From assembly GCA_963628435.1 (NCBI GenBank), contig CAVGEY010000016.1, forward strand, positions 1 to 52,284: a DNA stretch of 52,284 nucleotides. Reading direction: 5' to 3'. Positions 24,624-33,557 of the stretch are shown piece after piece. The DNA comes from CAKSQF01 sp963628435. GTDB taxonomy: Bacteria > Bacillota > Clostridia > Oscillospirales > CAG-272. A program made the translations under genes and the position numbers. The notes beneath the pieces were generated by a model. That model saw nothing but the letters and a program-made list of their open reading frames with translations, was not told the DNA's origin and did not search any database. The number at the start of each line of letters is the position of its first letter. The stretch's first letter is position 1.

Positions 24624-26501
24624 ATGGAGACAAAAATATCGAAAAAAGATATTGTTTCGTGGATATCGGGAGGAAAAACATTTTACGGGAGAGTAATCGG
24701 AATATCGGGTAATTCGGCGCTGATAACCGTTTACGGAATGCAGAGCGAAAAGCGCGTTTCGGTTTCGAAGCTGAAATATGAGCCGGCGGTGAGAATCGAT
24801 GTGAAAGATCTCGGAAGATTCGCGCGTTTTGAAATCGGATACAGAGAACTCATGCGCGGACGTACATTTGCCGACATTGAAATATTCGAAAAATACGAAA
24901 TCTGTCCCGATGATTTGGTGGCCGCGGCCGCGAATTTCCGCAGAAGCGGCATATCCGATGACGATTTCGCGGGCGATTACTTTTTCCCGATATGGTGTGG
25001 TATGGGGGAGGCGCTTGATCTTTCAAATGCTCTCGGCGAAAACGATGACGGATACGAAAACGTTTCGCCCCCGAACAGAGTCAGCGTAATGAGGACCGTT
25101 TGGACGATGTTTGTAAAAAGATTCAACAACAGCGCGGACGGCATAAATCTCGACGATGCGGCAATCGAAGTGCAAACCTGGAAAAAGAACGAAAACAAAC
25201 CGTTTTCGGAGAGAGAATACACATTAAGTCAAAAGTGGGACTTTATCGAATACTGGAATGATGACAGGCTGCTTTCGGCAGATGATGATATAAAAGAGGC
25301 ATATCGAAAGATCCTCGACAGCTTATGCGACGCAGACGACAAAGAGGCGCTGAAAATAAAAGCATACGCCTGCTACGGTCACGGCAATGCGGCATACGGT
25401 CAGAACTGGCCCGAATCGCAGAAATGTCTGCTTCGGCTTATGGAAATCGCCCCCGATCCGCAGATTGCAAACACTCTCGGTTATATGTTCTACTACGGCA
25501 GATGCACCGACGGAATCCCCGAATATGACAAGGCATTCTACTATTTTTCGATCGGTGCGGCGGGATATTATTACGAGTCGCGATACAAGCTCTCGGACAT
25601 GTTCAAAAACGGGTACGGAGTGGCAAAAAATCCGGAAGCGGCGGCGGGGCTTATTTGGGAGCTTTACAATGAACAGCTCGACAAAATCTGCGACGGGCAG
25701 TTTAATTCGGAATTTGCGGATGTTGCGCTCAGGGCCGGAGGGCTTTTGAAAGACGGCATCAACTGTATCCCGAATGCCGACAGAGCCTTCTGTTTCTATC
25801 TTCAGGCAAAATACGCAATCCGCATGAGAATGCTTGCCACAGACAGTTACGGAGACCGGAGGGTCGCGGCGGCGATAGATCACGCCATTGACGACATTCT
25901 GCCGAACACCGAATACGCGAAACGCAAAAAGACGGTACACCTTATAGATCCGCTTCTTCTGCTCTGCAATGCTCTCGGGAAAAATCATCATCTTGAGATG
26001 AAGATAAAGAAAATTTCGGACAGCGAAGCAAAGCTGACATTCAGGATAGTTCCGTACGAGAACGGCGAGACACAGCCGAAAATTTTTGTAACGATACCCG
26101 AAGCGCATTTCTGCGGTCTTCTTCCGAAAGTCTGTGTCAAAGCCGAAAAAATCAAAGAATTTGAGGTGGCGGGTGAATCCGACACGGTATATTTCGATTC
26201 GGTTAATTTTCCGTATTTTACGTTATACGGAAAAAAGGTTGCGAAAATAAATGCCGATTTTGTATTCACCGCTCCGAAAAACGGCGGCAAAAAGCGCCGA
26301 TTCGTATCGGTTGTTTTCGCCCCCGGCGGAAAAAGATACGATTATCTGTCCGACATACCGTTTAATGTCGGGGACAAGGCGATTGTACGGACATCGGACG
26401 GAGAAACGGCGGCAACCGTTGTCGCGGTCTTTGAAAAGACCGAATCCGAACTTGCACTGCCGCTTGGAAAATACAAGAAAATCGTTAGGGCGGCAAATTG
26501 A
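24624..26501 (+). CDS. Sel1-repeat protein of unknown function
   Basis: A 625-residue cytoplasmic protein. The N-terminus (1-65) looks like a small beta-barrel (ISGGKTFYGRVIGISGNSALITVYGM). The middle (about 255-440) has Sel1/TPR-type helical repeats, e.g. PEYDKAFYYFSIGAAGYYYESRYKLSDMFKNGYGVAKNPEAAAGLI. The C-terminal part (about 470-625) is beta-rich and ends in a second barrel-like segment (FNVGDKAIVRTSDGETAATVVAVFEK) resembling the N-terminus. Sel1 repeats mediate protein-protein contacts; no catalytic motif is seen. ATG 24624 is used, after CGGGGTAA, because the promoter lies between it and the upstream in-frame ATG. It is monocistronic, with a terminator 58 bases after its stop. Confidence 0.75.
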   Translation: METKISKKDIVSWISGGKTFYGRVIGISGNSALITVYGMQSEKRVSVSKLKYEPAVRIDVKDLGRFARFEIGYRELMRGRTFADIEIFEKYEICPDDLVAAAANFRRSGISDDDFAGDYFFPIWCGMGEALDLSNALGENDDGYENVSPPNRVSVMRTVWTMFVKRFNNSADGINLDDAAIEVQTWKKNENKPFSEREYTLSQKWDFIEYWNDDRLLSADDDIKEAYRKILDSLCDADDKEALKIKAYACYGHGNAAYGQNWPESQKCLLRLMEIAPDPQIANTLGYMFYYGRCTDGIPEYDKAFYYFSIGAAGYYYESRYKLSDMFKNGYGVAKNPEAAAGLIWELYNEQLDKICDGQFNSEFADVALRAGGLLKDGINCIPNADRAFCFYLQAKYAIRMRMLATDSYGDRRVAAAIDHAIDDILPNTEYAKRKKTVHLIDPLLLLCNALGKNHHLEMKIKKISDSEAKLTFRIVPYENGETQPKIFVTIPEAHFCGLLPKVCVKAEKIKEFEVAGESDTVYFDSVNFPYFTLYGKKVAKINADFVFTAPKNGGKKRRFVSVVFAPGGKRYDYLSDIPFNVGDKAIVRTSDGETAATVVAVFEKTESELALPLGKYKKIVRAAN

Positions 26502-26558
26502 AATTCACAAGTTCAATCGGAAATCGCGAACCGATATAAATTTCACAATAACAGGTTG

Positions 26559-26598
26559 CGGCATCCGACTGACCTCAAGTCAATCGGATGCCGTTTTT
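26559..26598 (+). terminator. terminator after the Sel1-repeat gene
   Basis: A long stem (CGGCATCCGA...TCGGATGCCG, 26559-26593, one mismatch) is followed by five T. It insulates tdk from the upstream gene. Confidence 0.85.
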
Positions 26599-26621
26599 GA
26601 GATTCGGACGGTAAAAAAAGA

Positions 26622-26650
26622 TTGACAACGCAGCAAAATCGGTATATAAT
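26622..26650 (+). promoter_or_regulatory. promoter of the tdk-deoC-deoD-deoB-cdd group
   Basis: A consensus TTGACA (26622-26627) and TATAAT (26645-26650) are separated by 17 bases, 32 bases before the tdk start. No obvious operator was seen. Confidence 0.85.
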
Positions 26651-26682
26651 TTTATCAGAAAACATAAAGAAGGAACGGCATT

Positions 26683-27291
26683 ATGGCAAAGCTATATTTC
26701 AAATACGGCGCAATGGGCAGCTCGAAAACGGCTCAGGTGCTGATAACTAAATTCAATTACGAGGAACGCGGAATGAAAGTCTGGCTTATCAAACCCGCGA
26801 CCGACCGCAGAGACGGAGAAACGATTGTGCGCTCCCGCATAGGTCTGTCCGCCGAGGCGAATGCGATTTCGGCAAATGTCAATCTGCTCGAAGAATTTGC
26901 CGCATTTCACAGTGACTGCGATGTCGTAATTGTCGATGAATGTCAGTTTCTCGAGCCGCATCAGGTAGACGAGCTCCGTGCTCTTGTCGATATTTCGGAT
27001 ATTCCGGTACTCTGCTTCGGACTCAGAACAGATTTCCGCACAAAACTTTTCCCCGGAAGCACGCGTCTTTTCGAAGTAGCCGACTCGATTACCGAAATAA
27101 AAACAATATGCTCATGCGGTGCAAAAGCGATTGTAAACGCAAGATTCGATGAAAACGGCAAAGTTCTGACCGAGGGTGCTCAGATTATGCTCGGCGGAAA
27201 CGACAGCTACACGGCAATGTGTCACAAATGCTGGCAGCGGCTTATATCCGAGCAGCAGAGTGAAAAAAACGAAAGCGAAAAGGAGAATTAG
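26683..27291 (+). CDS. tdk: thymidine kinase (type II)
   Basis: Thymidine kinase salvages thymidine to dTMP with ATP. The P-loop reads GAMGSSKTAQV near the N-terminus, followed by VIVDECQFL (Walker B with catalytic Glu), the FGLRTDF segment, and two zinc pairs, CSCGAKA and MCHKCW, of the lasso domain. Length (202 aa) is normal. ATG 26683 has AAGGAACG upstream. It is the first gene of a nucleoside-salvage transcript, with deoC starting one base after its stop. Confidence 0.97.
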   Translation: MAKLYFKYGAMGSSKTAQVLITKFNYEERGMKVWLIKPATDRRDGETIVRSRIGLSAEANAISANVNLLEEFAAFHSDCDVVIVDECQFLEPHQVDELRALVDISDIPVLCFGLRTDFRTKLFPGSTRLFEVADSITEIKTICSCGAKAIVNARFDENGKVLTEGAQIMLGGNDSYTAMCHKCWQRLISEQQSEKNESEKEN

Positions 27292-27292
27292 T

Positions 27293-27982
27293 ATGGTAGA
27301 GGGATATACCGCACAAGAACTGAAAAACATTTTATCAAAGGTCGATCACACTCTTTTGGCACCCGACGCCACATGGGAACAGATCAAAACAATCTGCGAC
27401 GACGGCATGAAATACTCGGTGGCATCGGTATGCATTCCCGCATCCTATGTAAAGGATGCAAAAGCCTATGTCGGTGACAGGCTGAAAATCTGTACGGTCA
27501 TAGGATTCCCGTGCGGCTATTCGCTGACCGAAATAAAAGCAGCGGAAGCTGCTGCCGCACTTCGCGACGGTGCCGACGAGATTGACATGGTAATCAACAT
27601 CGGCAATCTCAAAGACGGAAAATACGGCGACATACTCGATGAAATAAAGACGATAAAAAAGGTGTGCGGCAGTCATATTCTCAAGGTAATAATCGAGACC
27701 TGTCTTTTGACCGACAGCGAAAAGATAAAGATGTGCGAAATCGTTTCCGAATCGGGAGCGGATTTTATCAAAACATCGACGGGATTTTCAAAAGGCGGTG
27801 CGACATTCGACGACATCGCGCTTTTCGCATCGCATATTTCGCCGAGTCTTAAAATCAAGGCCGCGGGCGGTATTTCTTCACTTGAGGATGCGGTAAAGTT
27901 CATCGGGCTCGGTGCATCAAGACTCGGTACGAGCCGTATCGTCGGAATCATCAAAAAAAGCGAGACCGAAACGAAAGCATAA
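27293..27982 (+). CDS. deoC: deoxyribose-phosphate aldolase
   Basis: DeoC splits 2-deoxyribose-5-phosphate into acetaldehyde and glyceraldehyde-3-phosphate. The 229-residue product has the expected SKVDHTLLAPDATWEQI start, the GFPCGYS motif, DGADEIDMVINIG, the substrate-binding VIIETCLL, and the Schiff-base lysine in DFIKTSTGF. ATG 27293 is used with AAGGAG seven bases upstream inside the end of tdk; an in-frame ATG further upstream lies within tdk. It works directly downstream of DeoB. Confidence 0.97.
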   Translation: MVEGYTAQELKNILSKVDHTLLAPDATWEQIKTICDDGMKYSVASVCIPASYVKDAKAYVGDRLKICTVIGFPCGYSLTEIKAAEAAAALRDGADEIDMVINIGNLKDGKYGDILDEIKTIKKVCGSHILKVIIETCLLTDSEKIKMCEIVSESGADFIKTSTGFSKGGATFDDIALFASHISPSLKIKAAGGISSLEDAVKFIGLGASRLGTSRIVGIIKKSETETKA

Positions 27983-28056
27983 TTTCGAAAAGGCATTTTC
28001 CGAAAAAATCAAAACCGATAATCGGGAATTTAATTCAGGAAGGAATGATCATAAGT

Positions 28057-28821
28057 ATGTCAAATTACCCCACCCCACACATCGATGCGAAGCCCGAGGA
28101 TTTTGCGCGTACCGTTCTGATGCCCGGAGATCCGCTTCGCTCGGAATTTATTGCGAAAAATTTTCTTGAAAATCCGCGGCTCGTCAACAATGTACGCGGC
28201 GTTCAGGGCTATACCGGAAGTTATCACGGAACACCGGTAAGCGTTATGGCAAGCGGAATGGGAATTCCGTCAATAGGAATATATTCGTATGAACTTTTCA
28301 ATTTCTTCGGAGTCGAAAACATTATCCGTGTCGGCTCGGCGGGAGGAATGTCGAAAAATGTAAAGGTGCGTGATATTGTTATCGGAATGGGTGCCTGCAC
28401 CGATTCTGCCTATGCATCTCAGTTTCATCTGCCCGGCACGTTTGCACCGATTGCCGACTATACAATGCTGTCGACCTGTGTAGACTGCGCGAAAAAGCTC
28501 GGCATATTTGACCGCACCCACATCGGCAATGTGCTGTCATCCGACTGCTTTTACGGCGACGGCGCGGGACTGCCCGATTACATGCAGTCATCGGCACTCT
28601 GGGGAAAGATGGGCGTACTTGCGGTTGAAATGGAATCGGCGGCCCTGTATATGAACGCGGCACGTTCGGGACACCGTGCGCTCGGAATCTTTACGGTTTC
28701 CGACCATCTGCTTACGGGCGAGGCGACCACTGCCGAAGAACGCCGTTCGACATTCACCGACATGATGAAGCTTGCGCTCGAAACGGCGGTTGTTCTCGAC
28801 AAAATTCCGCTTGAAAAATAA
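28057..28821 (+). CDS. deoD: purine-nucleoside phosphorylase, DeoD type
   Basis: This enzyme phosphorolyses purine (deoxy)nucleosides to the base and (deoxy)ribose-1-phosphate. The hexameric DeoD-type signatures are visible: TPHIDAKPEDFARTVLMPGDPLR near the start, RGVQGYTGSYHGTPVSVMASGMGIPSIGIYSYEL, RVGSAGGM, and VEMESAALY with the later TVSDHL containing the catalytic Asp. Two in-frame ATGs exist (28045 and 28057). The first abuts the AGGAAGGA site, so 28057 is preferred. It feeds DeoB, encoded next. Confidence 0.96.
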   Translation: MSNYPTPHIDAKPEDFARTVLMPGDPLRSEFIAKNFLENPRLVNNVRGVQGYTGSYHGTPVSVMASGMGIPSIGIYSYELFNFFGVENIIRVGSAGGMSKNVKVRDIVIGMGACTDSAYASQFHLPGTFAPIADYTMLSTCVDCAKKLGIFDRTHIGNVLSSDCFYGDGAGLPDYMQSSALWGKMGVLAVEMESAALYMNAARSGHRALGIFTVSDHLLTGEATTAEERRSTFTDMMKLALETAVVLDKIPLEK

Positions 28822-28893
28822 GCGGAATGGCGATTCACCGATAAAACCGTACGACTTTTATTAGAGCCGCCGTCGGCGGCATGGGGTGTTTAT

Positions 28894-30057
28894 ATGAAAC
28901 GCGTATTTCTTATAGTTCTTGACAGCGTGGGAGCAGGTGAAGCTCCCGATGCGGCGGCATTCGGCGATGTCGGCGCGCATACTCTCGGCTCGGTATCGAA
29001 ATCACCGAAACTTGACATACCGAACCTTATTGCCGCGGGGCTCGGCAACATAGCGGGACTTGACTTTTTGGGGACAACCGACAGTCAGTATGCAGCGGTT
29101 GCGAAAATGACCGAGAAATCGGCGGGGAAAGACACGACAATAGGTCACTGGGAGATTGCGGGGCTGATATCCGAAAAGCCTCTTCCGACATACAAAAACG
29201 GTTTTCCGCCCGAAGTCATCGAAAAATTCGAGAATGCGATCGGCAGGAAAATTCTCTGCAATCTTCCCTATTCGGGTACCGATGTTCTGCGCGATTACGG
29301 CGATGAACATATAAGAACAGGAAAACCGATTGTTTATACAAGTGCCGACAGTGTTTTTCAGATTGCGGCGCACGAGGAAATCATTCCGGTAGAAACGCTC
29401 TATGAGTATTGCAGAATCGCGAGAAACATTCTTGTCGGCAAGGATGCGGTCGGCAGAGTAATCGCGCGGCCTTTCATAGGCTCAAACGGAAATTTCACAC
29501 GCACCGAAAGACGGCACGATTTTTCGCTTGAGCCGACCGGAGCAACTCTGCTTGACGCTCTCAGCGCGGCAGGAAAAGATGTGATTTCGGTCGGAAAGAT
29601 CTCGGACATATTTGCGGGACGCGGCATTACAAAAGCGGTTCCCGCTCACAACAACACCGAAAGTACCGACGCGACCGAGGCGCTCCTGTCCGAAGATTTC
29701 GACGGGCTGTGCTTTATCAATCTTGTCGATTTCGACATGGTCTACGGACACCGCAACAATGTTGACGGATATGCCGGGGCGCTGACAGCCTTTGACAGCC
29801 GTCTGCCCGCGCTTATCGCCGGTCTTTCCGACGATGATGTGATGATGATTACCGCCGACCACGGATGCGATCCGGGCGACATAAGCACCGACCACACACG
29901 CGAATACACTCCGCTTCTGGTAATGGGAAAGAAAATCAGACCGGTAAATCTCGGCATACGCACAAGTTTTGCGGACATTGCCGCAACAATCGCCGAAATG
30001 CTCGGCGTACCGTTTATGACCGAGGGCAAAAGTTTCTTTTCGGAGGTAGTTAAATGA
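28894..30057 (+). CDS. deoB: phosphopentomutase
   Basis: DeoB interconverts (deoxy)ribose-1-phosphate and -5-phosphate. It is an alkaline-phosphatase-superfamily enzyme of 387 residues. Metal and nucleophile motifs are clear: FLIVLDSVGAGEAPDA at the N-terminus, GKDTTIGHWEIAG containing the phosphorylated Thr, FDMVYGHRNNVDGY, and MITADHGCDPGD with later DHTREYTPLLV. It starts at ATG 28894. A short hairpin (GCCGCC/GGCGGC, about 28865-28880) lies in the 72-base gap after deoD. Its stop overlaps the cdd start by four bases. Confidence 0.97.
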   Translation: MKRVFLIVLDSVGAGEAPDAAAFGDVGAHTLGSVSKSPKLDIPNLIAAGLGNIAGLDFLGTTDSQYAAVAKMTEKSAGKDTTIGHWEIAGLISEKPLPTYKNGFPPEVIEKFENAIGRKILCNLPYSGTDVLRDYGDEHIRTGKPIVYTSADSVFQIAAHEEIIPVETLYEYCRIARNILVGKDAVGRVIARPFIGSNGNFTRTERRHDFSLEPTGATLLDALSAAGKDVISVGKISDIFAGRGITKAVPAHNNTESTDATEALLSEDFDGLCFINLVDFDMVYGHRNNVDGYAGALTAFDSRLPALIAGLSDDDVMMITADHGCDPGDISTDHTREYTPLLVMGKKIRPVNLGIRTSFADIAATIAEMLGVPFMTEGKSFFSEVVK

Positions 30058-30461
30058 CGATTTACGAAAAGCTGCTCAAAAAAGCCGAAGCGGCAAGAGA
30101 GGCTGCCTATGCTCCCTATTCGAAATATGCCGTCGGAGCGGCTCTTTTATGCGAAGACGGGAGAATTTACACCGGATGCAACATCGAGAATGCAACTTTC
30201 ACCCCGACGATATGTGCGGAGCGAACCGCCTTTTTCAAAGCGGTGAGCGAAGGCGAGCGGCGTTTTACAATGATTGCCATTGTCGGAGGCAAGGTCGGCA
30301 GTCCGGCGGGATTTGCTCCTCCCTGCGGCGTATGCAGGCAGGTTATGGCCGAGTTCTGCCGTGACAATTTCGAAATCATTCTGCTTAAAGACGGGCGGCC
30401 TTATGTAACGACGCTTCAGGCGGCACTTCCCGACAGATTTACCGACAGCGATATGCAATAA
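30054..30461 (+). CDS. cdd: cytidine deaminase
   Basis: Cdd hydrolytically deaminates cytidine and deoxycytidine to uridine and deoxyuridine. The 135-residue homotetramer type is indicated by AYAPYSKYAVGAALL, GCNIENATFTPTICAERTAFFKA (zinc Cys plus catalytic Glu) and PCGVCRQVMAEF (two zinc Cys). It overlaps deoB by ATGA, so translation is coupled. Last gene of the first salvage group; the uridine produced is handled by Pdp or Udk from the following group. Confidence 0.97.
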   Translation: MTIYEKLLKKAEAAREAAYAPYSKYAVGAALLCEDGRIYTGCNIENATFTPTICAERTAFFKAVSEGERRFTMIAIVGGKVGSPAGFAPPCGVCRQVMAEFCRDNFEIILLKDGRPYVTTLQAALPDRFTDSDMQ

Positions 30462-30546
30462 TTCAACCGATTCACAAAAAAATCCATCGCTATTTGTAGA
30501 AAATTAACGAAAAGTTTTACGCTTCGACGAAAATATGATATACCTA

Positions 30547-30575
30547 TTGATTTGATATATCAAAAATGGTAAAAT
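30547..30575 (+). promoter_or_regulatory. promoter of the nucleoside transporter group
   Basis: TTGATT (30547-30552) and TAAAAT (30570-30575) are 17 bases apart with a TG extended -10. The expected start lies about 40 bases before the binding-protein gene. Confidence 0.7.
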
Positions 30576-30623
30576 AAAACGGCGTTTGAAAAGCGTCAAA
30601 ATAAAACGGAGGGAATTTGAAAA

Positions 30624-31748
30624 ATGAAAAAAGTTTTATCAGTAATTCTTTCACTCGCTCTTCTCGTGGGCATGGTTTCGGTTTTGGCTTCCTGCGGCAA
30701 TGATTCGGGTACAGCGAAAATCGCAGTCGTAACCGACGTCGGACAGCTTATGGACAAGGGCTTCAACCAGGGTACGTACGAAGGTGCCAAGGCTTATGCG
30801 GAAGAGAACCACATCGGCTACAAGTACTATCAGCCCGCAAACGGCTCGGATGCAAGCGATAACGACCGTATGGCAGCTATGCGTCAGGCTATTACCAACG
30901 GTGCCGAAATAATTGTTGCCCCCGGCTTCCTTCAGGCAACGGCTATGACTACCGTGGCAAAGGAATACCCCAATGTTAAATTCGTATTCGTTGACGGATG
31001 GGCTCTTACCGATGACGACGGCACTCCTCTTTCCAATGTAACCGCTATCGTTTACAAAGAGCAGGAATCCGGATACCTCGCAGGCTATGCGGCAGTTAAA
31101 GAGGGCTACACAAAGCTCGGCTTCACCGCAGGCGGCGGCGGAACAAACCCGGCGTGCAACCGTTTCGGTTACGGCTTCGTTCAGGGCGCAGAGGCGGCAG
31201 CTGCCGAAATGGGTCTTGACGACGGCGCAATCGAGCTGAGATACAGCTACAAGTTCGGCGCAAGCTTCTCCGCTTCTACCGAACTCCAGACACAGATCGC
31301 CGGCTGGTATGCAAACGGCACAGAAGTCGTATTCGCATGCGGCGGATCGATGTTCCAGTCCGTAAAGGCAGCAGCAGAAGAGTACACCGGTGCGAAGATC
31401 ATCGGCGTCGACGTTGACCAGTCCAACGAATCAGACCGTGTCATCACATCCGCAGTCAAGGGACTCAGCGCTTCCGTTTATAAAGTTCTCGGTCAGTACT
31501 ACGACGGCAAGTGGGACGCAGAGCTCGCAGGCAAGTCGCAGAATCTCGGCGCAGCCGATAATGCAACCGGACTTCCTACCGACACATGGTCGATGACAAA
31601 GTTCACGGTTGATGATTACAAGACGGTTCTCGCTTCCATTAAGGACGGCACAGTAACCCCGAAATCCGATGTTCCCGCAGATGCCAACAACAAAGATTGG
31701 CTTGACGCCCTCGGCCTCAAGAAGGTCAGCATCAGTTTCGAATCATAA
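30624..31748 (+). CDS. BMP-family nucleoside-binding lipoprotein (ABC importer)
   Basis: This is the extracellular binding protein of a purine/pyrimidine nucleoside ABC importer (family of PnrA/TmpC, BmpA, Bacillus NupN). It has a lipoprotein signal with lipobox LASC (Cys24) and a periplasmic-binding fold: KIAVVTDVGQLMDKGFNQGTYEGAKAYAEE, ITNGAEIIVAPGF, NVKFVFVDGW, ESGYLAGYAAV and TEVVFACGGSMFQSVKAAAEE. Coding uses a more codon-optimised set than its neighbours (many GGC, AAG, CTC, TTC), consistent with high expression. It is first in the transporter operon and separated from the ATPase gene by a stable hairpin. Confidence 0.95.
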   Translation: MKKVLSVILSLALLVGMVSVLASCGNDSGTAKIAVVTDVGQLMDKGFNQGTYEGAKAYAEENHIGYKYYQPANGSDASDNDRMAAMRQAITNGAEIIVAPGFLQATAMTTVAKEYPNVKFVFVDGWALTDDDGTPLSNVTAIVYKEQESGYLAGYAAVKEGYTKLGFTAGGGGTNPACNRFGYGFVQGAEAAAAEMGLDDGAIELRYSYKFGASFSASTELQTQIAGWYANGTEVVFACGGSMFQSVKAAAEEYTGAKIIGVDVDQSNESDRVITSAVKGLSASVYKVLGQYYDGKWDAELAGKSQNLGAADNATGLPTDTWSMTKFTVDDYKTVLASIKDGTVTPKSDVPADANNKDWLDALGLKKVSISFES

Positions 31749-31761
31749 TTTGTTTGCAAAA

Positions 31762-31791
31762 GAGGGGATGATGCAGCCGCATCATCCCCTC
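31762..31791 (+). terminator. 13-pair intercistronic hairpin, partial terminator or 3' stabiliser
   Basis: A perfect 13-bp stem (31762-31774 with 31779-31791, loop AGCC) directly follows the binding-protein gene but lacks a U-tract. Such hairpins protect the upstream mRNA and lower downstream expression, giving an excess of binding protein over the ATPase and permeases. Confidence 0.65.
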
Positions 31792-31937
31792 GTCATTTGA
31801 AGTTTAAGGCGTCCGATCTTTTTCGGTCGGATGCTCTTCCCTTTGAGAAAAATTCCGACATATCGGCATACAAAACTCATATTGTTTCATACCGCCGCTT
31901 TTTTTGCGGCATATCAATTATAAAGAGAGAATTCGCC

Positions 31938-33557
31938 ATGAATAATGCCATGAATAATGAAGATATAATTGCGCAGTCACCCGATACAGGGTCCCCCTAT
32001 GTAATTGAAATGCGCCATATAACAAAGGTTTTTCCCGGAATAATAGCGAACGATGATATAAATCTTCAGCTGAAAAAAGGGGAAATTCATGCTCTGCTCG
32101 GCGAAAACGGAGCAGGTAAATCAACGCTTATGAGCGTTCTTTTCGGCTTATATCAGCCGGAGAGCGGAGAAATTCTTAAAGACGGAAAAGTCGTACAGAT
32201 AAAAGACCCGAACGATGCCAACGCGCTCGGAATCGGAATGGTTCATCAGCATTTCAAGCTTGTTGATGTTTTTACTGTACTTGATAATATAATTCTCGGT
32301 ACCGAACCTTCAAAGTTCGGCTTTATAAGCCGAAAAGAAGCAAGAGAAAAGATTCTTTCGCTGTCAAAAGTATACGGGCTTAATGTCGATCCGGATGCAA
32401 AAGTAGAGGACATCACGGTAGGCATGCAGCAGCGTACCGAAATTTTGAAGATGCTTTACCGCGAAAACGAAATACTGATATTCGACGAACCTACTGCCGT
32501 TCTTACGCCGCAGGAAATAGATGAACTGATGCAGATAATGAAAGACCTTGCCGCAAAGGGCAAGTCGATTCTGTTTATCACGCACAAGCTCAACGAAATC
32601 ATGGCGGTTGCAGACCGCTGCACCGTACTTAGAAAAGGCAAATACATCGGCACGGTCAATATTTCCGAGACGACCAAAGAGGAGCTTTCGGAAATGATGG
32701 TCGGTCGTGAAGTAAAATTTTCGGTAGACAAATCACCCGCAACTCCCGGCAAAACCGTTCTCGAAATCAAAAATCTTTCGGTTTCGAAGGGACGCGGCAA
32801 GAAAAACGCCGTAAACGATGTTTCGTTTGATGTTCGTGCCGGCGAAATCGTCTGCATTGCCGGAATCGACGGCAACGGACAGACCGAACTTGTACGTGCC
32901 ATTACCGGTCTTACGAAGCCGCTGTCGGGAAGCATCATTCTCAACGGCACTGACATCACTCACAAGAATGTAAGATACCGCAACGCGAACGGAATCAGCC
33001 ACATCCCCGAAGACAGGCACAAGCACGGGCTTGTTCTCGATTTCAGTCTTGAAGACAACATGGTGCTTCAGCGTTATTTCGAACCCGAATTTCAGCATCA
33101 CGGTTTTATCAAAAAAGACAATGTCCGCGCGTATGCCGAAGAGCTGATTGAAGGATATGACGTACGTTCGGGTCAGGGCGTGGTTACTGCTGCGCGCAGT
33201 ATGTCGGGAGGCAACCAGCAAAAGGCCATCGTCGCGCGTGAAATGTCAAGAAATCACGATTTGCTTATTGCCGTACAGCCGACGCGCGGCCTTGACGTCG
33301 GTGCGATTGAATATATCCACAACAAAATCGTAAATCTGCGTGACAGCGGCAAAGCCGTTCTGCTTGTATCGCTGGAGCTTGACGAGGTTATGGATGTTTC
33401 CGACCGTATCCTTGTAATGTACGAGGGAGAGATTGTCGGAGAAATCGATCCCAAAAAGACAGATGTAAAAACTCTCGGACTTTATATGGCGGGTGCGCTG
33501 AAAAATAATGCTGCCGACAATAAAGCCGAAAGCACAGACGGAGGTGAATCCAAATGA
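31938..33557 (+). CDS. nucleoside ABC transporter ATP-binding protein (double ABC)
   Basis: A 539-residue ATPase with two ABC cassettes in one chain, as in Bacillus NupO and sugar-type (RbsA-like) ATPases. The first has Walker A GENGAGKST, signature-region VGMQQRTEILKML and Walker B ILIFDEPTAVLTP. The second has a degenerate P-loop (GIDGNGQTEL), signature MSGGNQQKAIVARE and LLIAVQPTRGLDVG. It energises the two permeases encoded next. I use ATG 31938 (AAAGAGAG upstream); a 47-codon in-frame extension to 31797 has no ribosome site. An ATG four codons later is an alternative. It overlaps the next gene by four bases. Confidence 0.94.
   Translation: MNNAMNNEDIIAQSPDTGSPYVIEMRHITKVFPGIIANDDINLQLKKGEIHALLGENGAGKSTLMSVLFGLYQPESGEILKDGKVVQIKDPNDANALGIGMVHQHFKLVDVFTVLDNIILGTEPSKFGFISRKEAREKILSLSKVYGLNVDPDAKVEDITVGMQQRTEILKMLYRENEILIFDEPTAVLTPQEIDELMQIMKDLAAKGKSILFITHKLNEIMAVADRCTVLRKGKYIGTVNISETTKEELSEMMVGREVKFSVDKSPATPGKTVLEIKNLSVSKGRGKKNAVNDVSFDVRAGEIVCIAGIDGNGQTELVRAITGLTKPLSGSIILNGTDITHKNVRYRNANGISHIPEDRHKHGLVLDFSLEDNMVLQRYFEPEFQHHGFIKKDNVRAYAEELIEGYDVRSGQGVVTAARSMSGGNQQKAIVAREMSRNHDLLIAVQPTRGLDVGAIEYIHNKIVNLRDSGKAVLLVSLELDEVMDVSDRILVMYEGEIVGEIDPKKTDVKTLGLYMAGALKNNAADNKAESTDGGESK

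Noticed and set aside
25323..26108. 261-residue minus-strand frame inside the Sel1-repeat gene
   Set aside because: The Sel1 gene has promoter, ribosome site and terminator; the antisense frame has none and is Arg/Cys/Phe-rich.
31797..31937. N-terminal extension of the nucleoside ABC ATPase
   Set aside because: The 47 extra codons have no ribosome site and start just after the intercistronic hairpin; homologous ATPases begin near ATG 31938.
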